Counted from the stretch's first letter, positions 9,059 through 19,084 are shown. The stretch is 64,000 nt of DNA from Sphingomonas carotinifaciens (GCF_009789535.1 NZ_WSUT01000005.1:1611501-1675500), one strand, 5' to 3'. The notes: generated by a model not told the origin, from the sequence alone. Made by a program: numbers and translations.

Positions 9059-10336
9059 CTATCGTCCCTCGCGGCCCGCGAAGGTGACCAGGCTTTCCGC
9101 GCCGTCCGCGCCGATCGCGGAGACGCCGACGAAGTGATCGTCGACCGGCACCTGCGTCAGCACGGTTTCGGTTTCGGTCACTTCGCGCGACTGGCTCCAG
9201 TCCTGCGTGTCGTTGCGGCGCCAATGGACGCGGTAGCGGACCGCACCGGGAACCGCGGCCCATTTCACCGTCGTGTCGCGCGACAGGGCACCGGCGATCG
9301 AGGCACTTGCCGGCGCCGCGGGGGCCGCGGCAAGGCGCTGCACCGTGGCGACGTTCACCGCGGTGACCTTGGCCAGATAGGGAAAGTCCATCTTGTCGAT
9401 CGTGTCGCCATAGGCGGTGCCCGCCTCGGTACGCAGATCCTGATGCTGCGCGTCCCAATCCTCGTTGGCGACCGAGAAGCGGATCGCAGGATAGCCGAGC
9501 TTCAGGAACGGTTCGTGATCGCCGCCGCGCCCGAACCGATCCGGGCGGCGATCGAGAAACACGTCGACCCCGCGCGGGCCGAGCCCGTCGGCGATGCCGT
9601 CGATCGCCTTGGCCAGCGCGCGGCTGGGGCCGTCATCCTCGCCACCCTCCGACCGGCGGCGCTGTTGCTGCGCCAGATCCTCGGACGAGCGGATGCCTTC
9701 GGAAAAGACGCGCACCCAGCGCGCCTCGCGCTTGCCGCCCTGGCCCATCGTGTTGCCGACGATATCGTTGTTGAGCATCGCCGACACCTGCCAGCCGCGC
9801 GGCTTGGCGGTTTCGGCCAGCAGCGTCGCGCCCCACAGACCCTGTTCCTCGCCGGAAAAGACCGCATAGACGATCGTCGCATCGAACTGCCTGCCGGCCA
9901 GCAGGCGCGCCGCCTCCAGCACCAGGGCGACGCCGGAGGCATCGTCATTGGCGCCGGGTGCATCGTCGGTGAAGTTCATCACGTCGGTGACGCGGCTGTC
10001 GATATGCGCGCCGACGATCACGACGCGGTTAGGATCGCGACCGCGCTGGATGCCCAGCACGTCCTCCACCATCACCCCGTTGGGCGCCCGCGGGCCGGTG
10101 AAGGAGCGATTGATCCGCTCCACGGTGATGCAGCCGCCGCAGGTGGCGCCGATCTCCTGAAACTGTGCCGCGGCCCAGTCGCGCGCGGCGCCGATGCCGC
10201 GTTTGGGATCGGTGGTGGTCGACAGGGTGTGACGCGTGCCGAAGCCGACCAGGGCGGCGACGCTGGCCTTCAGCCGGGGAACGGACGGGGCGGGGGCGGC
10301 AGGCGCCGCGGCGGCGAGAAGCAGGGCAGCAATCAT
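9059..10336 (-). CDS. M28-family metallopeptidase
   Basis: A 425-residue secreted or periplasmic aminopeptidase-like protein. The zinc ligands appear in order: AHIDS (His, Asp), GANDDASG (bridging Asp), SGEEQG (catalytic and ligand Glu), NNDIVGN (Asp) and GGDHEPF (His). The C-terminal ~90 residues resemble a fibronectin-III-like beta domain. ATG at 10336 begins a hydrophobic signal sequence. A TTG 13 codons upstream would add a positively charged n-region, so the true start is uncertain. Confidence 0.88.
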   Translation of the reverse strand: MIAALLLAAAAPAAPAPSVPRLKASVAALVGFGTRHTLSTTTDPKRGIGAARDWAAAQFQEIGATCGGCITVERINRSFTGPRAPNGVMVEDVLGIQRGRDPNRVVIVGAHIDSRVTDVMNFTDDAPGANDDASGVALVLEAARLLAGRQFDATIVYAVFSGEEQGLWGATLLAETAKPRGWQVSAMLNNDIVGNTMGQGGKREARWVRVFSEGIRSSEDLAQQQRRRSEGGEDDGPSRALAKAIDGIADGLGPRGVDVFLDRRPDRFGRGGDHEPFLKLGYPAIRFSVANEDWDAQHQDLRTEAGTAYGDTIDKMDFPYLAKVTAVNVATVQRLAAAPAAPASASIAGALSRDTTVKWAAVPGAVRYRVHWRRNDTQDWSQSREVTETETVLTQVPVDDHFVGVSAIGADGAESLVTFAGREGR

Positions 10337-10393
10337 GCGGGCGACCGTGCCAAGGTGCGAGAGACGTGGCAACAATCTCCGTCAAAGAGATTG

Positions 10394-10849
10394 TCAGCTC
10401 AGCCGGTCGATCGCCTCCAGGCTGAGCGAGCCGGGGATGATCATGACAGGGACGGGCAGCGCGCCGGCATCGGTACCGGAAAAATGCGCCACCAGCGTGC
10501 CGGGTGCGCCGCTGGCCGCCGCGCCCAGCACCAGCGCGGCGATTTCGGGATTACCCGCGATCATCTCGCGGATGACCTTGGGGCCCTCGCCTTCGCGCAC
10601 GGTGATCGAGGGGCGCAGGCCCGATTCCTCGAACAGCGTGCCGGCCGCACCCTGCACCAGCGCCTCGGCATGGTGGCGGGCCTCCTCCTCGATCGTGGCC
10701 TGGACGCCGCCAAAGGCGATGAACTCCTGCGGGGGAAGCAGGGTGAGGATCTCGACGCCGCCGTTCGTCTTCACCGCACGGCGCGCGGCAAAGCGCAGCG
10801 CGATTTCCGCCTCGGGCGTATCGTCCACCACGACCAGATAGATGCGCAT
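10394..10849 (-). CDS. universal stress protein (UspA family)
   Basis: A 151-residue UspA-fold protein beginning [18 protein letters not shown], with [11 protein letters not shown] near the C-terminus in the position of the ATP-binding G-X2-G-X9-G(S/T) loop. Such proteins are cytoplasmic and linked to stress survival. ATG at 10849 is preceded by AAGGGGAA. It is divergent from the E2 gene. Confidence 0.88.
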   Translation of the reverse strand: MRIYLVVVDDTPEAEIALRFAARRAVKTNGGVEILTLLPPQEFIAFGGVQATIEEEARHHAEALVQGAAGTLFEESGLRPSITVREGEGPKVIREMIAGNPEIAALVLGAAASGAPGTLVAHFSGTDAGALPVPVMIIPGSLSLEAIDRLS

Positions 10850-10978
10850 GCCATTCCCCTTGTTTGGCCTGTGGATGGCGCCTTCACCCTTTTCGCGCAA
10901 GGCCGTGACTTGACCCTGACGGCTTGGGGCGCGAGAGACGGGGCCGCTACGGAATTCGTTTTCCCCGAGAGGACCTCC

Positions 10979-12349
10979 ATGTCGATCGAGATCAAGATGC
11001 CTGCTTTGTCCCCGACGATGGAGGAAGGCACGCTGGCCAAATGGCTCGTCAAGGAAGGCGATACGGTGAAGTCCGGCGATATCATGGCCGAGATCGAGAC
11101 CGACAAGGCCACGATGGAGTTCGAGGCGGTCGATGAGGGTGTGATCGCCAAGATCCTGGTCGCCGAGGGCACCGACAATGTGAAGGTCGGCGCGGTGATC
11201 GCCATCCTGGCCGAGGAAGGCGAGGATGCAGCGTCCGTCGAGGCGCCGAAAAAGGCCGAAACGCCAGAGCCTACCGATGCCGAGTTCAAGGGCCGCCCCG
11301 ACCCCAGCGATCCCAACAAGACGGGCAGCGAGGCCAAACCGGTCGAGCGCACCAAGGAAGAGGCCGAGGATCATGGCCGCCCCGCCGATGCCGGCGCCGC
11401 CAAGCCCGCATCCGGTGGTGCTTCGTCGTCGGGCGACCGGGTGAAGGCCAGCCCGCTGGCCCGCCGCATCGCCGCCGACAAGGGGCTGGAACTGTCGGCG
11501 ATCGCCGGCTCGGGTCCGAACGGCCGGATCGTGAAGGCCGATGTCGAGGGTGCAAAGCCCGGTGCGCAGACCAAGAGCGCCCCGTCGGCGTCGGCACCCG
11601 CCGCCGCGCCCGCAGCCGAAGCGCCGGCGGCCGCACCCAAGCCTGCGCAGATCCCGGACATCCCGCATGAGGCGACCAAGCTGTCGAACATGCGCAAGAC
11701 GATCGCCCGCCGCCTGACTGAGTCGAAGCAGCAGGTGCCGCACATCTACCTGACGGTGGACATCCGCCTGGACAAGCTGCTGCGCTTGCGTGGCGAGCTG
11801 AACGCCAGCCTGGAATCGCGCGGCGTCAAGCTGTCGGTCAACGACATGCTGGTAAAGGCGCTGGGCGTGTCGCTGATGGCGGTGCCGAAGTGCAACGTCA
11901 TGTTCACGCCGGACCAGCTCATCACCTTCCACCGCGCCGACATCTCGGTCGCGGTGTCGACGCCCGCCGGCCTGATCACCCCGATCGTGACCGAGGCGGA
12001 CACCCGCTCGCTGTCGTCCATCTCGACCAAGATGAAGGATCTGGCCGGGCGCGCGCGCGACAACAAGCTGAAGCCGGAGGAATTCCAGGGCGGCACTGCG
12101 TCGATCTCGAACATGGGCATGTTCGGCATCAAGCAGTTCGAGGCGGTCATCAATCCGCCGCAGGGCATGATCCTGGCGATCGGTGCGGGCGAGAAGCGCC
12201 CCTATATCATCGACGGCGAACTGGGCGTGGCGAGCGTGATGTCGGCCACCGGCAGCTTCGACCACCGCGCGATCGACGGCGCGGATGGCGCGGAGTTGAT
12301 GAAGGTGTTCAAGGAGCTGGTCGAGAACCCGCTCGGCATGCTCGCCTGA
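10979..12349 (+). CDS. pdhC: pyruvate dehydrogenase E2, dihydrolipoamide acetyltransferase
   Basis: A 456-residue E2 protein. One lipoyl domain (1-80) has the lipoylated K43 in ETDKATMEF. An acidic Pro/Ala linker follows, then a peripheral-subunit-binding domain (about 155-190, [14 protein letters not shown]), a second Ala/Pro linker and the catalytic acetyltransferase domain with DHRAIDG (H429, D433). It transfers acetyl groups to CoA in the pyruvate dehydrogenase complex. E1 genes are not in the window; the E3 gene lies 680 bp downstream on the same strand. Confidence 0.96.
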   Translation: MSIEIKMPALSPTMEEGTLAKWLVKEGDTVKSGDIMAEIETDKATMEFEAVDEGVIAKILVAEGTDNVKVGAVIAILAEEGEDAASVEAPKKAETPEPTDAEFKGRPDPSDPNKTGSEAKPVERTKEEAEDHGRPADAGAAKPASGGASSSGDRVKASPLARRIAADKGLELSAIAGSGPNGRIVKADVEGAKPGAQTKSAPSASAPAAAPAAEAPAAAPKPAQIPDIPHEATKLSNMRKTIARRLTESKQQVPHIYLTVDIRLDKLLRLRGELNASLESRGVKLSVNDMLVKALGVSLMAVPKCNVMFTPDQLITFHRADISVAVSTPAGLITPIVTEADTRSLSSISTKMKDLAGRARDNKLKPEEFQGGTASISNMGMFGIKQFEAVINPPQGMILAIGAGEKRPYIIDGELGVASVMSATGSFDHRAIDGADGAELMKVFKELVENPLGMLA

Positions 12350-12359
12350 CGCCTGAACG

Positions 12360-12560
12360 ATGCGTAGCGCGATCGAATTGTTCTACATCGTTGCCGGCCT
12401 GGTCGTGGCACTGGCCATGACCTGGGCCGGCGCCTGGGCCTATCCGCTGGGTCGCGAGGTGATCTGGTGGTGCGGCGCGGCGGCGATGGTGGCGACGATC
12501 GCGATGGGCATCGGCCCGCTGCGCCGTGCCCGCGCGATCGATCGCGGGGTGCGGGCATGA
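12360..12560 (+). CDS. small hypothetical membrane protein (66 aa)
   Basis: Two hydrophobic stretches (about 8-28 and 35-52) with a basic C-terminus suggest a double-spanning inner-membrane protein. It sits ten bases after the E2 gene and its stop overlaps the thioesterase start (ATGA), so it is part of the pdh-linked operon. Function not recognised. Confidence 0.65.
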   Translation: MRSAIELFYIVAGLVVALAMTWAGAWAYPLGREVIWWCGAAAMVATIAMGIGPLRRARAIDRGVRA

Positions 12561-12955
12561 GCAGCCTGCCGGGCGTCCTGCCCGATGGTGCGCCGACGAT
12601 CCGCGTCACCGCGATGCCGGCCGACGCCAACCCTTATGGCGATATCTTCGGCGGCTGGCTGATGGGCCAGATGGACCTGGCCGCAGGCTCGGTCGCGTCG
12701 CGCCATTCGGGCGGCCGCGCCGTCACGGTCGCGGCGGAGGGCATGAAGTTCCACCGCCCGGTGATCGTCGGCGACGAGGTGTCGGTCTATGCCACGCTGG
12801 TGGCGACGGGCTCCACCTCGATGACGATCGACGTCGAGGCGTGGCGCCGCAGCCGGCACAAGGAAGAAGCCTTCATGGTGACGCAGGCGCGCTTCGTCTT
12901 CGTCGCAATGGGCGAGGATCGCCAGCCGCGGCGCGTGCCGCCGATGGCCGCCTGA
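12557..12955 (+). CDS. YciA-type acyl-CoA thioesterase (hotdog fold)
   Basis: A 132-residue hotdog protein. The motifs NPYGDIFGGWLMGQMDLAAG and GMKFHRPVIVGDEV match the YciA/BFIT acyl-CoA hydrolase family, including the catalytic Asn/Asp-containing turn. It hydrolyses acyl-CoA in the cytoplasm, which fits its place between E2 and E3 of the acetyl-CoA-producing complex. Start overlaps the previous stop. Confidence 0.9.
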   Translation: MSSLPGVLPDGAPTIRVTAMPADANPYGDIFGGWLMGQMDLAAGSVASRHSGGRAVTVAAEGMKFHRPVIVGDEVSVYATLVATGSTSMTIDVEAWRRSRHKEEAFMVTQARFVFVAMGEDRQPRRVPPMAA

Positions 12956-12963
12956 TAGAATAG

Positions 12964-13010
12964 GGCGGGCGCGAGCCCGCCGCCATCTGCATCCGCTCGG
13001 GGGGCCGAGC
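12964..13010. other. two tandem hairpins in the leader of lpd
   Basis: GGCGGGC-GCGA-GCCCGCC (12964-12981) and GCTCGG-GGGG-CCGAGC (12995-13010) lie between the thioesterase stop and the lpd start. There is no U-run, so they may separate message segments by stability or processing rather than terminate. Confidence 0.45.
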
Positions 13011-13029
13011 GATCATAAGGAAGATCAAC

Positions 13030-14442
13030 GTGGCTGACACTTACGACCTTATCGTCCTCGGCTCCGGTCCGGGCGGCTATGTTGCGGCGATCCGGGCCGC
13101 GCAGCTCGGGCTCAAGGTCGCGATCGTCGAGCGCGAGCGGCTGGGCGGCATCTGCCTCAACTGGGGTTGTATCCCGACCAAGGCGCTGCTCCGTTCGGCC
13201 GAAGTCTATCACTACATGACGCACGCCGCGCAGTACGGCCTGTCCGCGGAGAAGCCTTCGTTCGACCTGAGCAAGGTGGTAGACCGCAGCCGCAAGGTCG
13301 CGGGCCAGCTCAATGCCGGCGTCAAGGGCCTGATGAAGAAGAACAAGGTGACGGTGCACGAGGGCGTCGGCACGCTGACGGGGAAGGGCAAGCTTTCCGT
13401 CCGCCAGGGCGACAAGACCGTCGAACTGGAAGCGAAGCACATCATCGTCGCCACCGGCGCGCGCGCCCGCGACCTGCCCTTTGCCAAGGCGGACGGCAAG
13501 CGCGTCTGGACCTATCGCCATGCGATGGTGCCGGAAGAAATGCCGACCAAGCTGCTGGTCATCGGATCGGGCGCGATCGGCATCGAGTTCGCCAGCTTCT
13601 ACAACGACATGGGCGCGGACGTGACGGTCGTGGAAATGATGGACCGCATCCTGCCCGTCGAGGATGCCGAAGTCAGCGAGTTCATGGCCAAGCAACTGAC
13701 CAAGTTCGGCATGACGCTGAAGATCAAGGCCGGGCTGGAAAAGCTGGAAGCGACCGGATCGGGCGTCAAGGCGTCGATCAAGACCGCGGACGGCAAGGTC
13801 GAGACGACCGAGTTCAGCCATGCGATCGTCGCGATCGGCATCGTGCCAAACACGGAGAATATCGGCCTGGAGACGCTGGGCGTGAAGACCGAGCGGGGGC
13901 ATATCGATACCGACGGCTATGGCCGCACGAACGTCGACGGCATCTGGGCGATCGGCGACGTGACCGGCGCACCGTGGCTGGCGCACAAGGCGAGCCATGA
14001 GGGCGTGATCGCGGCCGAGGCGATCGCGCAGGCGCTGGGCAACAAGGACGTGCACCCGCATGCGATGGACAAGGGCAACATCCCGGGCTGCACCTATTCG
14101 CGCCCGCAGGTGGCCAGCGTCGGCCTGACCGAAGCCAAGGCCAAGGAAGCGGGCTACAGCGTGAAGGTGGGCAAGTTCCCCTTCATCGGCAACGGCAAGG
14201 CGATCGCGCTGGGCGAGGCGGAAGGTTTCGTGAAGACCGTGTTCGACGCCAAGACCGGCGAATTGCTGGGTGCGCACATGGTGGGCGCGGAAGTGACCGA
14301 GATGATCCAGGGCTATGTCGTCGCCCGCCAGCTGGAGACGACCGAGGCGGAGTTGATGGAAACGGTGTTCGCGCACCCGACCATCTCCGAATCGATGCAC
14401 GAATCGGTCCTGTCCGCCTATGGGCGGGCCATCCACATCTAA
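13030..14442 (+). CDS. lpdA: dihydrolipoamide dehydrogenase (E3)
   Basis: A 470-residue flavoprotein. The FAD motif GSGPGGYVAAIRAA is at 11-24, the redox disulfide C42/C47 in GGICLNWGCIPTK, the NAD motif GSGAIGIEFASF near 180, and the catalytic HPTISE motif with its Glu near the C-terminus. It reoxidises the lipoyl groups of 2-oxoacid dehydrogenase complexes with NAD+. GTG start at 13030 follows AAGGAAGA. Together with the upstream E2 it supplies the pyruvate dehydrogenase complex. Confidence 0.97.
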   Translation: MADTYDLIVLGSGPGGYVAAIRAAQLGLKVAIVERERLGGICLNWGCIPTKALLRSAEVYHYMTHAAQYGLSAEKPSFDLSKVVDRSRKVAGQLNAGVKGLMKKNKVTVHEGVGTLTGKGKLSVRQGDKTVELEAKHIIVATGARARDLPFAKADGKRVWTYRHAMVPEEMPTKLLVIGSGAIGIEFASFYNDMGADVTVVEMMDRILPVEDAEVSEFMAKQLTKFGMTLKIKAGLEKLEATGSGVKASIKTADGKVETTEFSHAIVAIGIVPNTENIGLETLGVKTERGHIDTDGYGRTNVDGIWAIGDVTGAPWLAHKASHEGVIAAEAIAQALGNKDVHPHAMDKGNIPGCTYSRPQVASVGLTEAKAKEAGYSVKVGKFPFIGNGKAIALGEAEGFVKTVFDAKTGELLGAHMVGAEVTEMIQGYVVARQLETTEAELMETVFAHPTISESMHESVLSAYGRAIHI

Positions 14443-14463
14443 GCCGGCGCACATGCAGCGGCG

Positions 14464-14498
14464 GGGGCGGGAAGCGTCGTGCTTTCCGCCCCTTTTTT
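14464..14498 (+). terminator. rho-independent terminator after lpdA
   Basis: GGGGCGGGAAGC, a 5-base loop, GCTTTCCGCCCC then six T. It ends the pdhC-lpdA unit. Confidence 0.88.
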
Positions 14499-14584
14499 GT
14501 GTGCGGGGCGCTGTTCCGGGCGCGGTCTTTCTGCAATCCTTCCTTTTTCCACCGTGTTTTCCCTCCTTTCTTGTCGGAGCCCCG

Positions 14585-15835
14585 ATGCGACTAGCGATCC
14601 TTGCCGCGCTTTTTCTTGCCACGCCGGCGACGGCGGAGACGGTGGTGGTCACCGCGGCGCGGATGCTGGATGTGGAGCGTGGGCGCGTGACGACGAAGCC
14701 GGTCATCACCATCACCGATGGGCGGATCACCGCGATCGGCGGCGTGGTGCCGGCGGATGCGAAGCGGATCGATCTGGGCGACGTGACGATCCTGCCCGGC
14801 CTGATCGACATGCATGTCCATCTGGATGCCGATGCGCGGATCAGCGGATATCGCCGCCTTGAATATACCGACAGCTTCTGGGCCGCGGTGGGGGTGGCAA
14901 ATGCGAAGTCGATGCTGGAGGCGGGCTTTACCACGGTGCGCAATGTCGGCGCGGAGAATTACAACGATGTCGGCCTGAAACAGGCGATCGAGCGCGGCTA
15001 TGTGCCGGGGCCGCGGATCGTGCCGTCGGGCTATGCGCTGGGGGCCACGGGCGGGCATTGCGACGGGACGGAGAGCCTGCCGCCCAGTTTTCAGGACGTG
15101 CCCAATCCGGCGGTGGCGGACGGGCCCGATGCCTATCGCCGGCTGGTGCGGGTGATGCGCAAATACGGGGCGGAGGCGATCAAGATCTGTGCCACGGGCG
15201 GCGTGCTGTCCAAGCGCGATGCGCCGGGTGCGCAGCAGATGAGCCTGGACGAAATGAAGGCGGTGGCGGACGAGGCGCACATGCTGGGCATGAAGGTCGC
15301 CGCGCATGCGCATGGCACCGCCGGCATCAACGACGCGCTGCGCGCCGGGATCGATACGATCGAGCATGCCAGCCTGGCCGATGCGGAGTCCTTCCGACTG
15401 GCCAAGGAGAAGGGCGCCTGGTTCTCGATGGATATCTATGACGACGATTATATCCTGGCCGAGGGCGCGAAGAACGGCGTGCATGAGGAAAGCCTCGCCA
15501 AGGAGCGCGCGATCGGACGCAAGCAGCGCGAGACGTTTCGCAATGCGCACCGTGCGGGCGTGAAGATGATCTTCGGCACCGACAATGGCGCGGTCTTTCC
15601 GGCGGGGCAGAACGCGCTGCAATTCGCCAAGATGGTGGAATGGGGGATGACCCCGATCGAGGCGATCCGCGCCGCCACCACCAACGCCGCCGCCGCCCTG
15701 GCGCGTGACGACGTGGGTGCGATCGCGGTCGGGCGCTGGGGCGATCTGGTGGCGGTGGCCGGCGATCCGCTGGCCGATGTGCGGGTGCTGGAACGGCCGG
15801 TCGCGGTGATCAAGGGGGGTGTGCGCGCGAAATGA
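14585..15835 (+). CDS. exported amidohydrolase family protein
   Basis: A 416-residue metal-dependent hydrolase of the imidazolonepropionase/prolidase-like branch. It has a signal peptide (about 1-18, ending TATAE) and metal ligands HVH in DMHVHLDAD. A KICATGG strand gives the carbamylated or ligating Lys, and HAHG, EHAS and GTDNG follow. It probably hydrolyses peptides or amides in the periplasm; the substrate is not determinable. ATG at 14585 follows GGAG. Confidence 0.88.
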   Translation: MRLAILAALFLATPATAETVVVTAARMLDVERGRVTTKPVITITDGRITAIGGVVPADAKRIDLGDVTILPGLIDMHVHLDADARISGYRRLEYTDSFWAAVGVANAKSMLEAGFTTVRNVGAENYNDVGLKQAIERGYVPGPRIVPSGYALGATGGHCDGTESLPPSFQDVPNPAVADGPDAYRRLVRVMRKYGAEAIKICATGGVLSKRDAPGAQQMSLDEMKAVADEAHMLGMKVAAHAHGTAGINDALRAGIDTIEHASLADAESFRLAKEKGAWFSMDIYDDDYILAEGAKNGVHEESLAKERAIGRKQRETFRNAHRAGVKMIFGTDNGAVFPAGQNALQFAKMVEWGMTPIEAIRAATTNAAAALARDDVGAIAVGRWGDLVAVAGDPLADVRVLERPVAVIKGGVRAK

Positions 15836-16263
15836 GGATGTTGCTGACCATGCTGGGGCCGGTGATCGGGCTGGTCGCGCTGACCTTCGTGATGACGTTC
15901 GTGCTGCTGGGCGCACGGCTGCGCCACATGAAGGCGACGCCGCCGCGCCGGGAGGATTTCGCCAGCGGCGAGGCGGCAACCCGCTATTTCGCCGCGGTCG
16001 CGCTGCCGGCGGACAATCTGCGCAATCTGTTCGAGATGCCGGTGCTGTTCTACGCGCTGGTGCCGCTGCTGCTGATCACCGGGCAGGGCGGCGTCGCGCA
16101 GGTATTGCTGGGGTGGATCTATGTCGTGCTGCGTGCGCTGCACAGCCATGCGCATGTCACGGGTTCGACCATCCGGCGCTTCCGCCTGTTCCTGATGTCG
16201 GTGGCGGTATTGCTGGCGATGTGGATCGGCTTTGCGATCGACGTGATGCTGTCGCAACCCTGA
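15832..16263 (+). CDS. MAPEG-family membrane protein
   Basis: A 143-residue protein with four hydrophobic segments. The family feature NLFEMPVLFYAL lies near residues 64-75, and RALHSHAH follows in the third segment region. MAPEG proteins include glutathione transferases, but many bacterial members have no known activity. The start overlaps the amidohydrolase stop (ATGA). Confidence 0.85.
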   Translation: MRMLLTMLGPVIGLVALTFVMTFVLLGARLRHMKATPPRREDFASGEAATRYFAAVALPADNLRNLFEMPVLFYALVPLLLITGQGGVAQVLLGWIYVVLRALHSHAHVTGSTIRRFRLFLMSVAVLLAMWIGFAIDVMLSQP

Positions 16264-16301
16264 TCGCGACCTCGGCGTTTTCCCATCGTCAAAGGAGTTT
16301 G

Positions 16302-16652
16302 ATGATGGCGGACGATCACGAGACGATCTGGAAGGATTTCGGCGAAGCGGTGAACATGACGCCCGCCGAGCTGGAGAAGTTTCTGGATACCGACGAGTCG
16401 AAGGAGGTCGGCTGGAAGGGCGAGGATGGCGACGGCGCGGGCGAGAGCGTCGGCCACAAGTCGGGCAAGCGGATCGTGGAGATCAAGCGCAAGAAGAAGG
16501 CCGATCTGACCGACGACGATTATGCGCACATGAAGAAGGTGGTCGGTTATGTGCACCGCCACCTGAAACAGGGTGGCCCGGCGGACGACAAGGAACACTC
16601 ACCGTGGCGCTATTCGCTGATGAACTGGGGGCACGATCCGCTGAAGGGGTAG
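16302..16652 (+). CDS. DUF3140 domain protein
   Basis: A 116-residue hydrophilic protein. It begins with an acidic DHETIWKDFGEAVNMTPAEL segment and contains GHKSGKRIVEI and a Lys-rich stretch, then YVHRHLKQ and HSPWRYSLMNWGHDP, as in DUF3140 proteins. The C-terminal half has been compared to DNA-binding-like small proteins, but no function is established. Two in-frame ATGs follow AAAGGAG; the first is used. Confidence 0.8.
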   Translation: MMADDHETIWKDFGEAVNMTPAELEKFLDTDESKEVGWKGEDGDGAGESVGHKSGKRIVEIKRKKKADLTDDDYAHMKKVVGYVHRHLKQGGPADDKEHSPWRYSLMNWGHDPLKG

Positions 16653-16660
16653 GGCCGTAA

Positions 16661-16682
16661 CCCCTCCCCCGCAGGGGAGGGG
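16661..16682. repeat. palindromic CCCCTCCCC hairpin between convergent genes
   Basis: A perfect 9-bp stem (CCCCTCCCC and GGGGAGGGG) lies between DUF3140 and the fatty-acyl-AMP ligase. It resembles the repeats at 768, 5105 and 33164 and may serve as a two-way transcription barrier. Confidence 0.6.
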
Positions 16683-16694
16683 AGCAGATAAGGA

Positions 16695-18449
16695 TCAGGC
16701 GGCGACGTCGTAGGGCTTGATCTCGCCGGCCAGATAAAGGTTGCGAGCCTTGGCGCGGCTGAGCTTGCCCGAGGAGGTGCGGGGCAGGGTGCGAGGCGGG
16801 ATCAGTTCGATCACGCAGTTCATGCCGGTAACCGCACGGACGCGCTCGCGAATTTCCTCGCGCAGGCGCAGGCGCTCGGCTTCGTCGGAACTGCGGCACT
16901 GGACGAGGACGGCGGGCGTTTCCTCGCCGCCGGGCGTGGTGATCGCAAAGGCGGCGATGTCGCCGGCCTTGAAGCCAGGCAGTTGCTCCACCGCCCATTC
17001 GATGTCCTGCGGCCAGTGATTGCGGCCGTTGACGATGATCATGTCCTTGGCGCGGCCGACAATGTAGATATAGCCGTTGGACATATAGCCCATGTCGCCG
17101 GTGTCGAGCCAGCCATCGACCATGCAGGCCGCGGTCGCCTCCGGATCACGGAAATAGCCTACCATCACGGACGGGCCCGAACACCAGACCTTGCCGATCG
17201 CGCCCTCGGGAAGCGGCGTGCCGTCTTCCTCGCGGATCTCGACCTTCATATCGCGCACCGGCTTGCCGCAATTGACGATGGCACGGAAACGCTGCGGACG
17301 GCGCTCGTCATTGGCGGCGCCGGAAAGCTGCGTTTCCTCGACCAGTTCGACGCGGATGCCCTCGCCCGGCGGCATGATCGAGACGGCCAGCGTCGCCTCG
17401 GCCAGACCGTAGGAGGGCAGGAAGGCGGTGGCGGGGAAGCCGGCATCGGCAAAGGCATCGACGAAGCTCTGCATCACGTCCGGCCGGATCATGTCCGCGC
17501 CGTTGCCGGCAAGGCGCCAGCGCGACAGGTCGAAGCGGTCGGCGGCCTTGGTCTGGCTGGACATGCGGCGGGCGCAGATGTCGTAGCCGAAGGTCGGCGA
17601 ATAGCTGATCGAAGTGCCGGTGTTGCGGGTGATGAGGTCGAGCCAGGCGAGCGGGCGGCGGGCGAAATCCTCGGTCTTCAGATAATCGGTCGAAACCTGG
17701 TTGGCGACCGGCGACAGGAAACAGCCGACCAGCCCCATGTCGTGATACCAGGGCAGCCAAGAGATGCAGCGATCGGTGCCGATCAGCGCCATGCCGTGTG
17801 CATGGGCGGCGAGGTTGTTGAGCAGCGCCCGGTGGGTGATCGCCACACCGTGCGGGAAGCGGGTCGAGCCGCTGGAATATTGCAGATAGGCGATCGCCTC
17901 CGCATCCGCGCTGGGCAGCGGCGCGTCGGGCGCGGGACGGGTGGCGAATTCGGACCAGTCGATTCCCTCGACCCCGGCGAGCGCAGCGGCTTCGCCCGCC
18001 ATCGGTGCCAGCTCGGGCGGATAGATCAGCATCCGCGGATCGCAGGAGGAAAGCTGGACGCGGAGTTGTTCGATATAAGAGCCACGGCCGCCGAACGAGG
18101 TGGGCAGGGGCAGCGGCACCGGCCACGCACCGGCATAGACCACACCGAAGAACAGGGCGGCGAACTCGGCACCCGTCTCGGCGACGATCGCGATCCGATC
18201 CTCGGGCCTGATCCCGGCGGCGATCAGCCGGCGGGCATAGTCCAGCGCATCCAGGCGGAGCTGGGCAAAGGGATAGGGACGCAGCAGCGTACCGCGCGCG
18301 TCGTGGAAATTAAGGCCGCGGTTACCCTCGGCCGCGTAATCCAGTGCCTCGCCCAGCGTTTCGAAGTCGGCGAAACGGCGCGGCAGCGCATCCTCGGTCG
18401 GCGTCGCGACGGGCGCGCCGGCGTCGTCCTGATGGTGCTGGTTGCTCAT
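16695..18449 (-). CDS. fatty-acyl-AMP ligase / acyl-CoA synthetase (FAAL-like)
   Basis: A 584-residue ANL-superfamily enzyme. The P-loop-like motif is LQYSSGSTRFPHGV. SWLPWYHDMGL is the hallmark of FAALs and their relatives, and ATLAVS, WLDTGDMGY and GRAKDMIIVNGRN follow in order. The C-terminal lysine is in PRTSSGKLSR. It activates a fatty acid as the acyl-adenylate, often for transfer to an acyl carrier protein. No carrier protein, PKS or NRPS gene lies nearby, so its acceptor is unknown. ATG at 18449. Confidence 0.88.
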   Translation of the reverse strand: MSNQHHQDDAGAPVATPTEDALPRRFADFETLGEALDYAAEGNRGLNFHDARGTLLRPYPFAQLRLDALDYARRLIAAGIRPEDRIAIVAETGAEFAALFFGVVYAGAWPVPLPLPTSFGGRGSYIEQLRVQLSSCDPRMLIYPPELAPMAGEAAALAGVEGIDWSEFATRPAPDAPLPSADAEAIAYLQYSSGSTRFPHGVAITHRALLNNLAAHAHGMALIGTDRCISWLPWYHDMGLVGCFLSPVANQVSTDYLKTEDFARRPLAWLDLITRNTGTSISYSPTFGYDICARRMSSQTKAADRFDLSRWRLAGNGADMIRPDVMQSFVDAFADAGFPATAFLPSYGLAEATLAVSIMPPGEGIRVELVEETQLSGAANDERRPQRFRAIVNCGKPVRDMKVEIREEDGTPLPEGAIGKVWCSGPSVMVGYFRDPEATAACMVDGWLDTGDMGYMSNGYIYIVGRAKDMIIVNGRNHWPQDIEWAVEQLPGFKAGDIAAFAITTPGGEETPAVLVQCRSSDEAERLRLREEIRERVRAVTGMNCVIELIPPRTLPRTSSGKLSRAKARNLYLAGEIKPYDVAA

Positions 18450-18559
18450 GTCCCTTGCCTTCGTTCCTTGCTGCGCCCGCCTGATTGCAGGTCTGTGCGA
18501 CCGCTTCGATGGCGGCTTTGCACGTTCTCATTCCTGCGTCACTGTGGCACAAACAAGGC

Positions 18560-19084
18560 GTGTCTGCCGAGCGCCGCCCGCCAAAGCCTTTGGATAATGC
18601 TGCATTGGAGCGGCTGGCGCTGCGTTATGTGGAGCGATTTGCGACGACGCGGGGGAAGCTGATCGCGTATCTGCGGCGCAAGGTGCGCGAGCGGGGGTGG
18701 GCGGGGGAGCCTGGGGATGCGGCGGCACTGGCGGATCGGATGGTGGATCTGGGATATGTGAACGACCGGTTGTTCGCGGAGGCGCGGGTGGGGGCGCTGG
18801 GGCGGCGCGGGCTGGGGGCGAGGCGGGTGGCGGGGGCGCTGCGCGAGGCGCATGTCGACGAAGCGGACAGCGAGGCGCTCGCTCCGGTGATCGAGGGGCA
18901 GGCGATGGCGGCGGCGCTGACCTTTGCCCGGCGCAAGCGGATCGGGCCCTATGGCCGCGGCGAGGCGGACCGGGACGTGCAGCAGAAGCAACTGGCAGCG
19001 ATGCTGCGCGCCGGGCACGATTTCGCGCTTTCCCGCAGGATCGTTGCGTGCGCACCCGGCGATGTCCCTGAAGAGGACGCTTGA
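18560..19084 (+). CDS. recX: RecX-family regulatory protein
   Basis: A 174-residue helical protein with RecX signatures: LRYVERFATTRGKLIAYLRRKV, MVDLGYVNDRLFAEARV and RRGLGARRVAGALREA. RecX modulates RecA filament growth in DNA repair. recA is not adjacent. The GTG at 18560 is chosen as the first start next to the conserved helix; an ATG 17 codons upstream is possible. Confidence 0.85.
   Translation: MSAERRPPKPLDNAALERLALRYVERFATTRGKLIAYLRRKVRERGWAGEPGDAAALADRMVDLGYVNDRLFAEARVGALGRRGLGARRVAGALREAHVDEADSEALAPVIEGQAMAAALTFARRKRIGPYGRGEADRDVQQKQLAAMLRAGHDFALSRRIVACAPGDVPEEDA

Noticed and set aside
8867..10978. Upstream extension of the E2 reading frame by about 700 codons
   Set aside because: It runs antisense through the M28 peptidase and Usp genes. 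The lipoyl domain begins at ATG 10979.
10850..12265. Upstream extension of the Usp frame over the E2 gene
   Set aside because: Antisense to E2 with low-complexity content. The Usp fold begins at 10849 with a good ribosome site.
12787..14943. 718-codon frame antisense to lpdA
   Set aside because: Composition bias of a GC-rich shadow frame; lpdA on the other strand has all family motifs.
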